Below, one piece after another: positions 1 through 8,960 of a stretch of DNA of 64,000 nucleotides. Location: the NCBI GenBank assembly GCA_030602885.1, contig JAUVYV010000011.1:23357-87356 (forward strand), read 5' to 3'. The first letter of the stretch is position 1, and each line of letters begins with the position of its first letter. The DNA comes from Phycisphaerales bacterium (GTDB taxonomy: Bacteria; Planctomycetota; Phycisphaerae; Sedimentisphaerales; Anaerobacaceae). A program made the translations under genes and the position numbers. The notes under the pieces were generated by a model that saw only the letters and a list, made by a program, of their open reading frames with translations, was not told where the DNA came from and ran no database searches.

Positions 1-45
1 CCCATTATCGCATTATCGTCGTCCCCATTATCGTCCCCATTATCC
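1..45. repeat. Short imperfect CCATTATCG-type repeat at the window edge
   Basis: CCATTATC recurs four times, separated by CGTC-type spacers. It is low-complexity and cut by the window edge. I see no gene in bases 1-193. Confidence 0.4.
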
Positions 46-124
46 CATCGCCGCAGGCGTTCCCGCGGACTAAATACTAACTTGTCCCTAAGGGGCGACT
101 ATCAACTAAAGACTATCCGTTCCC

Positions 125-147
125 GTTGGTTCTTCAATATTTATCCG
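125..147. repeat. 23-base direct repeat, copy A
   Basis: An exact 23-base match (begins GTTGGTTCTTC, ends TTTATCCG) recurs at 875-897. The two copies bracket the lipoprotein gene at 194-790. They could be a trace of a duplication or of an inserted cassette. Confidence 0.55.
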
Positions 148-193
148 GTCTCTTGAAACAATACCTGCCCCCTTTAATTCTCCATCAAAAGAC

Positions 194-790
194 CTATCGG
201 GCATTTATCCCAAAAGGGAGTATGAAGAAAAAATCCCTGCGCTTGGATCCAGATTGCTCAGACTCAGAAATCTTTGTCCCAGAATCATAGTCTATTCCGC
301 TCTTACAGTGGAAAACAAGCTTTCCGCCTGAATAGTGAAATTCTTCCATTTTTGGCCTATAGAAGCCGCTTTCGACGTTGGTCTGCCATGCAAGTCTTGC
401 TTCTGCCACCATGGTATTCGATTTGTCGACGGCAACAATTCCTTTCAAAAGAGTGCTGTCGTAAATGAAATAATTCGAAAAGTCGCCAAACTCGTGTGCA
501 TAGAAAATATCTGGACCACCCATGCCCATCATTCTACCTGAAAACGGCTGCTTGCTGGTATAAACTAAGGGCATCTTGCCTTTATAGTACTTCGGCCTTA
601 GATTTAGTTCATGCGTGTACTGTACTTGTACGGCATTTCCTGACCTTTTGTTAATCTGAAGGTCATCCAACTTCCAAATAGGCCATATCTGCTGCAATTC
701 ATCAGATACATCCTTCTTCTTACAACCACTATTTAGTAGAACGATTGTCATAACAACAGACAGTGCGATTGCGAGTTTTCGAGTAGTCAT
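194..790 (-). CDS. Hypothetical lipoprotein
   Basis: This is a 198-residue protein. Its N-terminus has the shape of a lipoprotein signal: a basic start, a hydrophobic stretch, then a lipobox ending in LNSGC at about residues 20-24, followed by lysines. It is therefore probably lipid-anchored in the envelope. The rest is mixed polar sequence with many aromatic residues and no family that I recognise. It stands alone between two copies of a 23-base direct repeat, which fits an accessory gene. The ATG at 788-790 is the only sensible start because it begins the signal peptide. Function unknown. Confidence 0.6.
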   Translation of the reverse strand: MTTRKLAIALSVVMTIVLLNSGCKKKDVSDELQQIWPIWKLDDLQINKRSGNAVQVQYTHELNLRPKYYKGKMPLVYTSKQPFSGRMMGMGGPDIFYAHEFGDFSNYFIYDSTLLKGIVAVDKSNTMVAEARLAWQTNVESGFYRPKMEEFHYSGGKLVFHCKSGIDYDSGTKISESEQSGSKRRDFFFILPFGINAR

Positions 791-874
791 TATCGTTTCC
801 CCTTAAGTCTAATAATGATTGTACCATCTGTTTAACAAGTTCCCGCTCGTCAGGGCGGAGCCTGCCGTAGCACG

Positions 875-897
875 GTTGGTTCTTCAATATTTATCCG
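875..897. repeat. 23-base direct repeat, copy B
   Basis: Identical to 125-147. The surrounding 791-1035 region holds short GC-rich repeat debris and no gene that I can support. Confidence 0.55.
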
Positions 898-1035
898 CCT
901 TTTACCCGCCCTTTGTTTGGCGGGATGACGGACTCATCCAATCTTCTGTGTTGTAATTATATGAATATGCGGGATTAATTCAAGGTATTTCTTTTGACGG
1001 CAAGTGCAGGGTAATGCGTATGCTTCACCCGATAG

Positions 1036-1554
1036 TCAGAGTTCTTTTTTGTCTCTCATATCTACAAGCTTTCGCCAGTCTATGCAGGATGCTAGAGTTC
1101 GAAAACACTCCAGATCCATGACTCGCCCTTTTCTGCGCCATTTGTTTTGGAACCGCTCAAATTCCTGTTCTATCTTTGCAAAAATTTGTTCCGAAGATTC
1201 ATCGGGGAAGAAATGAATCTCAAAAGCTTTTCCAAGATACTTGATCTGATTACGGGATTTTCGGTGGAAACGTTTTCCAGCCATCCACCACAGATCTCCA
1301 CGGATCTGTGATCCGAGGATGTACAACCGCATCCATCCAATAACTTGGTTGTAGTGCCAAGGGCCACCATAGGTTTCCCAGAAATGCTGTTTCGTGTTCA
1401 GACGAGTGGTCTCGGGAACCTTATCGCGTACGAACCCACTCAATTTCTCGAATCGCTCCCAATGGTGCTGCAGAGCACTATCATACTTTTGGTTGAATCG
1501 CTCATGACTGATGCGGTAAATTGGTATCTCAAAAAAAAATCGGTTGAGGAGCAA
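1036..1554 (-). CDS. Hypothetical protein, TTG start
   Basis: This 172-residue protein is rich in Arg, Lys, Trp and Phe, with no signal peptide or membrane segment and no family that I recognise. The start is a TTG at 1552-1554. It is supported by a strong ribosome binding site, AGGAGGT on the minus strand at about 1562-1568, seven bases upstream. That spacing is the main reason to believe the gene is real. It has no operon partners; the flanks are repeat debris. Low-complexity basic regions (e.g. RFHRKSRNQ) could bind nucleic acid, but that is a guess. Confidence 0.55.
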   Translation of the reverse strand: MLLNRFFFEIPIYRISHERFNQKYDSALQHHWERFEKLSGFVRDKVPETTRLNTKQHFWETYGGPWHYNQVIGWMRLYILGSQIRGDLWWMAGKRFHRKSRNQIKYLGKAFEIHFFPDESSEQIFAKIEQEFERFQNKWRRKGRVMDLECFRTLASCIDWRKLVDMRDKKEL

Positions 1555-1574
1555 TTCTGTTACCTCCTATAATT

Positions 1575-2169
1575 TTGGATTGTCCAATATGATAATATAC
1601 AACATTATGTAAAGCTTTTGATTTTCTCCTTACAAATCCTTTCTGTTATTTCGTGTAGTTTTTGGCCGTATCCGGCAGATGTGCTAACGACTTTTTCATA
1701 TCCCGCCATTATACCCAAAACCGACGAGCCCACAACAGTTTATTTTCCCCCCGCACTACGCTGAGTGCGGGGTCTGCGCTAGTGCTACGACTTTGCACAA
1801 CTTCATCTTCCAAACTTGTCCCTACCTGAAGGGGATCCGGCTTAAACAAAACCCAACTCCCAAATCAGCATCCCATCTTAATCTTCGCGTCTATTCGTGA
1901 AAACCTGTCCTGAGCTTGTCGAACGGATCCGTGGTTCCCAATCTAATTCGTGCCAATTCGTGGTGGCCATCTCACCTCATCGCCAAAAGATAAAGGGGAC
2001 CCATCCTAACATTTTTCTTTCTCTTTTTGTTCTTTTTTGGCCTGCCAATGGGAAGAGGCCGGACACGTCGGCCGAGAAGCTTTTCGAGCTTGCTGAGAAA
2101 CCTGTCCCTTTTGGCCTCATACATATTACCATTTGCTAATACAGGTCGGTTGCTTTACTTTTTCAAAGG
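1575..2169. other. Gene-free intergenic DNA with repeat debris
   Basis: No convincing gene is present. The stretch contains a hairpin near 1750-1775 (CCCCGCACT / AGTGCGGGG) and fragments such as CCTGTCCTGAGCTTGTC, which belong to a class of short dispersed sequences seen elsewhere in the window. It looks like decayed or repetitive spacer. Confidence 0.4.
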
Positions 2170-3006
2170 TCAATAAAGCGTGAAAGTGCGAAACTGCTCC
2201 ATCAGCAGCTTCGTGTATCTGCCGGGTTTGCCGTCACCGATTGTCTTATCGTCGAAGCTGACTACGGGCACAATGTCTTTTGTTGTCACCGTGATGAAAA
2301 GCTCGTCGGCAACCGCTGCCTCTTGCGGTGTAAGCGACTTCTCTACCACTGCCACTCCCGTATTTCTCGCTGCTTCGATAGCAAATTTTCGCGTTATCGA
2401 AGGCAGGATGTTCGCTCTTAGCGGTGCGGTCCGAATTGCCTTTTCGAGCACAGCAAAAAACGCCGAAGCCGCTCCCTCTGTTATAAAGCCCGCTTCATCG
2501 ACAAGTATCGCCTCGCTGCAGCCCTTTTTTTCTGCGTCCTGCCGTGCAAGGACGTTCGGCAGCAGATTGAGTGATTTGATGTCGCACCGCTTCCATCGCA
2601 GGTCCGGGTAGGTTGATACGCTGATACCCTTTGCTTTGACCTGGCTGTCATCTTCGAGCTCAGTCACTGTCAGAAAGAAATTGGGCTTTAGTGTCTCGTT
2701 CCAGGCGTGGCTCCGCATGGCAGAACCCCTTGTAATATGAAAGTATATCTTAGCGTTGGCAATACCTGCTGCTCTGAAGGATTCTTCCACCCTTCGCCGT
2801 ACCGCGTCGATATCAACCCCATCTATGCCTATCTCAGCTAAACTGTGCGACAGTCTTGCTAAGTGCTCTTCCAGAGCGAAAATCTTGCCGTCGTAGCTGC
2901 GCAAAACCTCATACACACCATCGCCGAAGAACATGCCCCTGTCCAAGTAAACTGCCTCCAGCTCATTGAATGCCACGATACTGTCCTGAATCATCGCTAT
3001 TTCCAT
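2170..3006 (-). CDS. Class IV aminotransferase (D-amino acid or branched-chain type)
   Basis: A 278-residue PLP enzyme of fold-type IV, the usual length for D-alanine / branched-chain aminotransferases and aminodeoxychorismate lyases. Visible family marks are the N-terminal RGMFFGDGVYEVLR block, the LPNVLARQDAEKKG region carrying the lysine environment expected for the Schiff base, and the ITEGAASAFF block that binds the cofactor phosphate. Substrate cannot be fixed from sequence; the RGMFFGDG block and length fit D-amino acid transaminases best. The ATG at 3004-3006 has AAGGAG six bases upstream. It is transcribed divergently from rplU. Confidence 0.82.
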   Translation of the reverse strand: MEIAMIQDSIVAFNELEAVYLDRGMFFGDGVYEVLRSYDGKIFALEEHLARLSHSLAEIGIDGVDIDAVRRRVEESFRAAGIANAKIYFHITRGSAMRSHAWNETLKPNFFLTVTELEDDSQVKAKGISVSTYPDLRWKRCDIKSLNLLPNVLARQDAEKKGCSEAILVDEAGFITEGAASAFFAVLEKAIRTAPLRANILPSITRKFAIEAARNTGVAVVEKSLTPQEAAVADELFITVTTKDIVPVVSFDDKTIGDGKPGRYTKLLMEQFRTFTLY

Positions 3007-3152
3007 AAAATGCTCCTTCTGCCGTCGATTTTAGCCGTAGCTGCACCGCATTTACAGAAAAATATCTGATTATCCCCTTTACAGCAGCCCCTGCTAAATG
3101 TAGAGTATCGTGTTTACCTCGTATCAGAGTATCGAAGCTTGGAGTATTCACT

Positions 3153-3482
3153 ATGTACGCAGTAGTTGAACAAGGCGGAAAACAATATAAGGTTTCCGAA
3201 GGTGATTTACTGGACATCGAGCTGACCGACGTCGCAGCGGATGCAAAGAAGCTCGAGATGGATAAAGTCCTGCTTGTCAGCGATGGTGAAGAAGTGAAGA
3301 TTGGCTCGCCGTATGTGGAGGGGGCCAAGGTTATTGCCTCTTTCCAGAACAGTGCAGAAGAGTCAGTTGTAAAAGGTCAAAAGCTATATCCGATGCACTT
3401 TCGCAGGCGCAAGAACAGCAAAAGGCGCATCGGCCATCGCCAAAAGTATATGAGGGTTACGATAGATAAGATCGAAGTCTGA
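3153..3482 (+). CDS. rplU: 50S ribosomal protein L21
   Basis: A 109-residue protein with the full L21 profile: starts MYAVVEQGGKQYKV, ends with the basic block FRRRKNSKRRIGHRQ and YMRVTIDKIEV. It binds 23S rRNA in the large subunit. GGAG at about 3141-3144 is a suitable ribosome binding site. In most bacteria rplU is directly followed by rpmA (L27). Here the next gene, three bases away, is on the opposite strand, so rpmA is not in the usual place. Confidence 0.96.
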   Translation: MYAVVEQGGKQYKVSEGDLLDIELTDVAADAKKLEMDKVLLVSDGEEVKIGSPYVEGAKVIASFQNSAEESVVKGQKLYPMHFRRRKNSKRRIGHRQKYMRVTIDKIEV

Positions 3483-3485
3483 AGA

Positions 3486-4133
3486 CTACAACGTCTTTGC
3501 CTTGTGCTCTTCGATGAGCTTTTCGGCTCGGTCGCGCCAGGCGCCCGGGCCGTTTTCTTTGAACAGTTCAAACGATTCGTCATTAACCAATCGACCCAAT
3601 ATGGTCTTTCTGCTCTGAGGGTCATCGAGCTGTTCAAAAATCTTCTTCCTCGCTATCTCCAGTTCAGTCAGGAATCGCCCGTGCTGGTCGGTAAATATCT
3701 TATCGAGCATCTTTCTTATATGACCGGCGTACGCCGGACACGAACCTTCCGTGCCGACCGCTATCTGCAGATCACCCCTCTTGACGACCGCCGGGGCAAA
3801 GAAGTCGCAAAGCTCGGGAGCATCCACGACATTGCACAGAATTTGCAGCTCCTGGCAGTCCCTGTAAACTTGCTTGTTCAGCTTCTGATTGTCTGTTGCG
3901 GCGATGGTCAGAACCGCTTGTGTAAGATACGCCTTCGAATACTTCGATTCTATCAGCTCGGCGTTTGTGCCGGAACACAGCGTCCTCAATGCCGCATCTA
4001 TGTGCTCACCAACCACGACAACGCGTGCTCCGCTCTCGAGCAGCGTCTGCGTTTTTCTTGCCGCAACGACCCCGCCGCCTATGACGACGACCCGCCGTCC
4101 GGCCAATTCCAAAAATATGGGATACTTTGACAT
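3486..4133 (-). CDS. Precorrin-2 dehydrogenase / sirohydrochlorin ferrochelatase
   Basis: A 215-residue protein of the Met8p / CysG N-terminal family, which oxidises precorrin-2 with NAD and can insert iron to give siroheme. The N-terminal Rossmann signature VVVIGGGVVAARK is clear (about residues 15-27). It is followed by the VVDAPELCDFFAPAVV block and the GSCPAYAGHIRKMLD region typical of the dimerisation/chelatase part. There is no SUMT methyltransferase domain, so it is the stand-alone form. It converges on rplU with a three-base gap. No other tetrapyrrole gene is adjacent. Confidence 0.85.
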   Translation of the reverse strand: MSKYPIFLELAGRRVVVIGGGVVAARKTQTLLESGARVVVVGEHIDAALRTLCSGTNAELIESKYSKAYLTQAVLTIAATDNQKLNKQVYRDCQELQILCNVVDAPELCDFFAPAVVKRGDLQIAVGTEGSCPAYAGHIRKMLDKIFTDQHGRFLTELEIARKKIFEQLDDPQSRKTILGRLVNDESFELFKENGPGAWRDRAEKLIEEHKAKTL

Positions 4134-4180
4134 ACTCTTGTATTATACCGTGCGTTTACGGTAACAACAGCAGATTAAAA

Positions 4181-4400
4181 TTATTGGTTCAACTGCAAAA
4201 AAGTTGGTTGTTTTATCGGGCTGCGAAGGCCTGTTTTACGCTTAATGACTTTGATTTTGTTATTCATGCCTTCCAGCGGGCTGGTGCCAATCGGGTAGTC
4301 CGCATGGTTGACAATGCCGTATGCGTGTGTGCGGAATCCGTAAATCTGCGGTGTTCGGCGCGCGCGCACGGCTTCTAATGACCGGCAAGACCGAACCCAA
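4181..4400 (-). pseudogene. ISL3-family transposase, C-terminal remnant
   Basis: One minus-strand frame ends in a recognisable ISL3 transposase tail: DYPIGTSPLEGMNNKIKVIK (about 4240-4305). The Glu in PLEGMNNKIK is the third acidic residue of the DDE triad. Nothing upstream in this frame matches the rest of an ISL3 enzyme; the frame runs straight into remnants of a different family. It is a dead fragment. Confidence 0.7.
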
Positions 4401-4463
4401 ATGTTTCCGACAGTCAGGGAAAACCAGGCAAGGGTGCGATCCATTCTGTAAATTGCCGGCTGC

Positions 4464-5004
4464 CTATAACCGGGCCGTCGAGCCCGCGCTGAAAGAGCTG
4501 CGCCGGATATGCACACTGACCACACAGTTGTCTTTCTTGCCGGTGTTGCCGCACCATTGCCGTTGAACACAGGCGGTATGGGAACCTTTTTGGGGATGCC
4601 CTGTGTCGTCCACGGTTCCGATCCCTTCGGGATGGGCGTGGTCTCTGGCAATGACCCACTGAACCCGGTCGCGGAGTCTTTGCTCGTCCCAGTGAACATA
4701 AGAAAGGCATCGTGGCACGCCTCGGCTTGTAATGCACTTCACTCTCGGGCTCACCCTGCCTTTATTGTTCAGTGCCGTTTCATATGAAATGCCCGTTTGG
4801 TAACGGCACAAGTGTCCCCGTTCGAAAACCTTCGACGAAGTTCCGATAAACCGACACCGGCGGCTCAGCCAGGAATTGCAACGACCCGATGTAACAGGAT
4901 AGCATTGGCTGCACAGGAACATCCGGCTGCTTTTTCAAGCCCTCGCATCGCCATTCGATATAGGACGTAATCTTCCAGACCCCCAACAGACACACTGAGA
5001 GCAC
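4464..5004 (-). pseudogene. IS701-type DDE transposase remnant
   Basis: The minus-strand frame at about 4500-4705 contains WDEQRLRDRV and then DDTGHPQKGSHT and QRQWCGNTGKKDNC, the hallmark first-Asp region of IS701-like (DDE_5) transposases. Upstream pieces in other frames (YRNFVEGFR near 4815-4845) fit the N-terminal part, so frameshifts separate them. The C-terminal half is absent and replaced by an ISL3 tail. No inverted repeats were identified. Confidence 0.65.
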
Positions 5005-5284
5005 CCGTTCACCGCGACAATACCGTAACTACCCAAAAATAAAGGGTTTAACTGTCTTAGCGGTGGTGTTTGCGGCCAATGGCCTCAGCGACCTAATTCA
5101 AAGACGTGAAGCGAAGTTTTTTCTTAAACGCCAGCAGTAATATGCCGATGTTTTCCTGTCCGAAGTGGGTGCGGAAAACGTTGCCTTTTTGCTTCTTGGC
5201 CACCAGCGACAGCAGCAGCGCGGCCCCTGAGAGGACAGGCCGACAGGCCTTGAGCCAAAGCTCTAAGCGATAAGGTGTGTGATT

Positions 5285-5680
5285 ATGGGCGAACAAATTA
5301 CCGTTCTGGTAGTCGAGGACGAAGAGCACATTCGAAGAGTCCTCGAATACAATCTGAAGCTCGACGGCTTCGCAGTGTATCTGGCCGAAGACGGCCCTGC
5401 CGGCCTTGGAATCGCACGTGAAAAACAGCCGGATGTTATTCTCCTCGATTGGCTCATGCCCGAAATGGACGGTCTTGAAGTCCTCGCCGAGCTCAAACGC
5501 GACAACACCACAAGTCATATTCCTGTGTTTATGTTAACTGCCAAGGGAATGATTCGCGACGTGTCGCAGGCGCTGGAGATGGGCATCGATGATTATATCA
5601 CCAAACCCTTTGACCCCATGCAATTGGGCAAAACAATCAGGGAAAAACTCGAAAAATGCGTAAAGGCAAAAAGCTTGTAG
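5285..5680 (+). CDS. Single-domain response regulator
   Basis: A stand-alone receiver domain of about 131 residues. The acidic pocket is EDEE near residues 9-12, the phospho-acceptor is the Asp in LLDWLMPEMDG (Asp55 from this start), the Thr is in FMLTAKG and the Lys in ITKPFDP. There is no output domain, so it must act by protein contact or as a phosphate relay. The ATG at 5285 sits nine bases after TAAGG; a GTG at 5279 would be only three bases away. It is the first gene of the long signalling run and lies just downstream of transposase debris. Confidence 0.85.
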   Translation: MGEQITVLVVEDEEHIRRVLEYNLKLDGFAVYLAEDGPAGLGIAREKQPDVILLDWLMPEMDGLEVLAELKRDNTTSHIPVFMLTAKGMIRDVSQALEMGIDDYITKPFDPMQLGKTIREKLEKCVKAKSL

Positions 5681-5772
5681 TGGAACGTCTGACACATTCA
5701 CGGCTACAGGCATGTTTCGAAACAAACAGGTTTGAAAAATCATTAACACATCCGAACCGAAAGACAGAAAAA

Positions 5773-7989
5773 ATGGAAACTACAAGATTTAATCTGTTGT
5801 TTCCAATGGTGATCATGCTAACCCTTGCCGTTCCCTGTCAGGTACTCGCACAACCCGATGAACCAAGCGGCCGGAACAGCATGGACCTTTTGGATATGCC
5901 CCTCGAGGAGCTGCTCGAAATCGAGGTCGAATCAACCGCCTCGCTGACAAAGACCACCCGCCGGCTCACACCGGCAACCGTCACAACCATCACACAGGAC
6001 GAGATATGGTCCTCAGGTGCGAGATATCTCGACGAGCTACTTGATATCTACGTGCCAAACTTCCAATGGATACGCCATCCCTGGGAGTATAATCACGCCG
6101 GCCTGAGAGGCATTATCTCCGACCGAGACCACAAGTATCTGCTGCTCGTCAACGGCCGGGTTATGAATGAGCACACGCACTATGGCGCTCTCAGCGAGCG
6201 CGACCTGCCCATGCTAAGGGACATTCACCACATCGACGTTATCCGAGGTCCCGGCTCGGCACTATACGGACCGGGGGCTATATCTATGGTGATAAACATT
6301 ATCACCGAAAATGCATTGACCTTTCAGGGTTCTGAAGTCACAGGCCGGCTCGGCGCAGTCGAAGAATTCTATTCCGGCGAATACAAATACGCCGAAAAGC
6401 ACAGCGACAACTCAGGGCTCTACATATACACAGGACTAAGCGACTATCTCGGCGCCGACAGCGGCGACGCTCCGTTTATATGGGGAGGCGGCAACGCGAT
6501 TGAACAGGCCTTCCACAGCACCCACTTGGCCGGTGACACCGTCTACCTCCCTACCGAACGCGACAACCAGGCATTCAGAGACCTCACAAAAGTCAAGCTC
6601 TTCACTGAATACACGGCGGGCGATTTCGACATCTGGGCACGTTACACACGCGGCGGCGGCTACTATGCCCCGGACCTTTTCATGTCAATGTGGAGCTACG
6701 GCCTGGACAGCTACTCCACAGGTTATCAGCAGGCAACCATCTACGCCTCAAACAAATACGAGATAAGTGAAACATTGAAACTCAACTACGCCCTCAGCTA
6801 CGACATGTTCGACTTCGAGCGGCTTAGCGAGGGCGGGGTCACTAATTCCGCTCACCGCGAAGACGAATACTACGGCAAGCTGATGGCGCACTGGAATCCG
6901 AGCGAATCACATTCGGTCGCCGTCGGTGGTGAATGGTCACACGAGAAGTTCGGCTTCGAGAGCCCCGGACATCCTGCAGGAGACGAGGCCATAAATGCCG
7001 CGTGGGAACAGCCGAACGACCTCCTGCCGTTCTATAATCCCACAGGCGCCCTACCCCGGTGGCACACTGATTTGTACTCGCTGCTTGCAGAGTACCAGTG
7101 GAATATAAGCGACGAATGGACGACCTTTGTCGGCGGCCGGCTCGACTGGCACACCTTCACACCACGAATGTTCTCGCCAAGAGCAGTGCTCGTCTATACG
7201 CCAAATGAGAAAGACACAGTAAAGGCCAGCTTTACACGCTCCGTGCGCGCACCCCAGGCCGCTGAGATGAAAAAGGAATGGGACCAAAACAACAGCAAGA
7301 CAGACCCCGAGAAGATAAACGTCTGGGAGCTGCGTTACGAACGTCAGCAGTCCAAGCACCTCTGGCTGGCCGGCTCGCTGTTTTACCAGGACCAGGATGT
7401 CGTCGGCGCCGCATCGGGTGTGCTTCCCGTAGGGAACCTGCGGACCTGGGGCTTCGAGCTTGAGGCAACCTACAAGACCGAAAGAGCAAAGTTCACAGCA
7501 TCTCACGGCTTTACCACTGTATATGACTTTAGCGACACGCTCAATAGCAGTCATCCTCCGACAATGGCAGACCGAGGTTACCGCCGCCGCGAGCTCGTGG
7601 CCTGGAGCAGGGACGTTACAAAGCTCACCGGAAAGTATAAGCTGACAGACCAGTTAGACATCGATGGCTCGCTGCGAATATACTGGAAGTTCTACGGGCA
7701 GGAAGACTACGCCACGTCCATCCAGCAGGGGTGGGCGGATACTGGCTGGGGATACTGGGCCTACGATGATCCAGGCAGTGATGAAACAACCGACATAAGT
7801 GCGTTCCTCAACCTCGGTCTCCAGTACAAGCCGACCGAGGACCTGACAATCCGAGTGGACGGCTACAACCTGCTCGGAATGTTCGACATAGCCCTGAATA
7901 AGCGGCTGTTGGCCTATGACAACCTGTATCCTGCAGATGCCCGCGCTTGCGCCCCGGCTCTCGGCGTCTCCCTTAAATACAAGTTCTAA
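5773..7989 (+). CDS. TonB-dependent outer-membrane receptor
   Basis: A 738-residue receptor. After a signal peptide (hydrophobic run ending VPCQVLAQ) comes the segment LLDMPLEELLEIEV, typical of a receptor subgroup. The plug domain follows (VTTITQDEIWSSGARYLDEL through DVIRGPGSALYGPGAI and NIIT). A long beta-barrel rich in aromatic, polar alternation ends in LKYKF with C-terminal Phe, the outer-membrane assembly signal. The ATG at 5773 begins the signal peptide; an earlier in-frame ATG at 5656 would overlap the receiver gene and add a 39-residue non-signal leader, so I reject it. Ligand unknown. It lies upstream of a YfiR-like protein and kinases, suggesting ligand-driven signalling. Confidence 0.88.
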   Translation: METTRFNLLFPMVIMLTLAVPCQVLAQPDEPSGRNSMDLLDMPLEELLEIEVESTASLTKTTRRLTPATVTTITQDEIWSSGARYLDELLDIYVPNFQWIRHPWEYNHAGLRGIISDRDHKYLLLVNGRVMNEHTHYGALSERDLPMLRDIHHIDVIRGPGSALYGPGAISMVINIITENALTFQGSEVTGRLGAVEEFYSGEYKYAEKHSDNSGLYIYTGLSDYLGADSGDAPFIWGGGNAIEQAFHSTHLAGDTVYLPTERDNQAFRDLTKVKLFTEYTAGDFDIWARYTRGGGYYAPDLFMSMWSYGLDSYSTGYQQATIYASNKYEISETLKLNYALSYDMFDFERLSEGGVTNSAHREDEYYGKLMAHWNPSESHSVAVGGEWSHEKFGFESPGHPAGDEAINAAWEQPNDLLPFYNPTGALPRWHTDLYSLLAEYQWNISDEWTTFVGGRLDWHTFTPRMFSPRAVLVYTPNEKDTVKASFTRSVRAPQAAEMKKEWDQNNSKTDPEKINVWELRYERQQSKHLWLAGSLFYQDQDVVGAASGVLPVGNLRTWGFELEATYKTERAKFTASHGFTTVYDFSDTLNSSHPPTMADRGYRRRELVAWSRDVTKLTGKYKLTDQLDIDGSLRIYWKFYGQEDYATSIQQGWADTGWGYWAYDDPGSDETTDISAFLNLGLQYKPTEDLTIRVDGYNLLGMFDIALNKRLLAYDNLYPADARACAPALGVSLKYKF

Positions 7990-8027
7990 CGAAAGCCAAA
8001 TTGGACGGACTTGGAAAAAACAACCAA

Positions 8028-8954
8028 ATGACACAGAAAGAACACAGCAATACGGGTAAATGGAGGAGCCGGCTGGGGCGTCTGTACCATAGCCGTATCC
8101 GGTCTGCCTTTGTCCTCGTATTAGTTTCCTGTATCGTGGTTTCTACAGGTTATTCGAAGTCCGAGTCTTCTCAATACAAAGAGTACGAAATAAAGGCCGC
8201 ATTCATCTACAACTTCCTCAAGTTTATTGACTGGCCCAGGGAGAAGAGCGTTCACAGGCCGGGCGAAATAACAATAGGAATTGTAGGCAACGACCCATTT
8301 GCAAAATCCTTCAGTATCCTCGAGAACAAAAAAGTCAAGGACTGCAGAGTTGTCATTCAGTGCTTTGGCACCCTCGATGAGTTGAAAAAAACCGTCGAAA
8401 AAGACAAGGCCAAGCTCTATCAGCAAATAAAATCGCTCGGAAAAAGCTGCGTTTTGCTGAAGGATGAAAACGGAAAGGTAGTTATTAAGCCGCTCGAAAG
8501 CATCGAAGAGCTCAAAAACGCAAAGGACGAAACGACCAGACAAAAACTTATCGAAGAGTTGAAGAAGAAAGGGCTGCGCTTTGTCGACCCTGCAAAGAAA
8601 GAGCATCTCAAGATAATCATCAATTCTCTGGCGCAGGAGAAAATCGAAGCTCTAAAGAAATGCCACGTGCTCTTCCTCTGCTCGTCCGAAAAACAAAACC
8701 TCCGCGAGATACTTACTCTTGTCAAAACCTCCAGTGTGCTTACGGTCGCAGAGACAGAAGGTTTTCTCAAAGCCGGTGCCATGATCAATTTCACTATGGA
8801 AGACAATAAGATCCGCTTTGAGGTGAACCTCACTGCTGCCAATGAAGCGAAACTCCAGGTCAGGTCTCAGTTGCTGCGAGTCGCACGGAAAGTGATCAAA
8901 GAGGACTCCTTTTCCAACGACAACCCCCGGCAAGACACCCATAAGGAGAAATAG
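8028..8954 (+). CDS. YfiR-like (DUF4154) periplasmic protein with lysine-rich insertion
   Basis: About 308 residues with a signal segment (FVLVLVSCIVVSTGYS). The N-terminal half of the YfiR/DUF4154 fold is clear: KAAFIYNFLKFIDWP and ITIGIVGNDPF. The C-terminal half is equally clear: CHVLFLCSSE, SVLTVAETEGFLKAGAMINF and RFEVNLTAAN. Between them, where the family normally has a short loop, there are some 75-80 extra residues rich in Lys and Glu. YfiR in Pseudomonas is a periplasmic repressor of a membrane signalling protein; here the partner is presumably the kinase that starts seven bases downstream. A TTG at 8001 is an alternative start. Confidence 0.78.
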   Translation: MTQKEHSNTGKWRSRLGRLYHSRIRSAFVLVLVSCIVVSTGYSKSESSQYKEYEIKAAFIYNFLKFIDWPREKSVHRPGEITIGIVGNDPFAKSFSILENKKVKDCRVVIQCFGTLDELKKTVEKDKAKLYQQIKSLGKSCVLLKDENGKVVIKPLESIEELKNAKDETTRQKLIEELKKKGLRFVDPAKKEHLKIIINSLAQEKIEALKKCHVLFLCSSEKQNLREILTLVKTSSVLTVAETEGFLKAGAMINFTMEDNKIRFEVNLTAANEAKLQVRSQLLRVARKVIKEDSFSNDNPRQDTHKEK

Positions 8955-8960
8955 AGGACT

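Noticed and set aside
5093..5278. Minus-strand frame running from the receiver gene into upstream DNA
   Set aside because: Its first half is antisense to the receiver; the rest (ending KKKLRFTSLN) might be transposase debris but I could not assign it.
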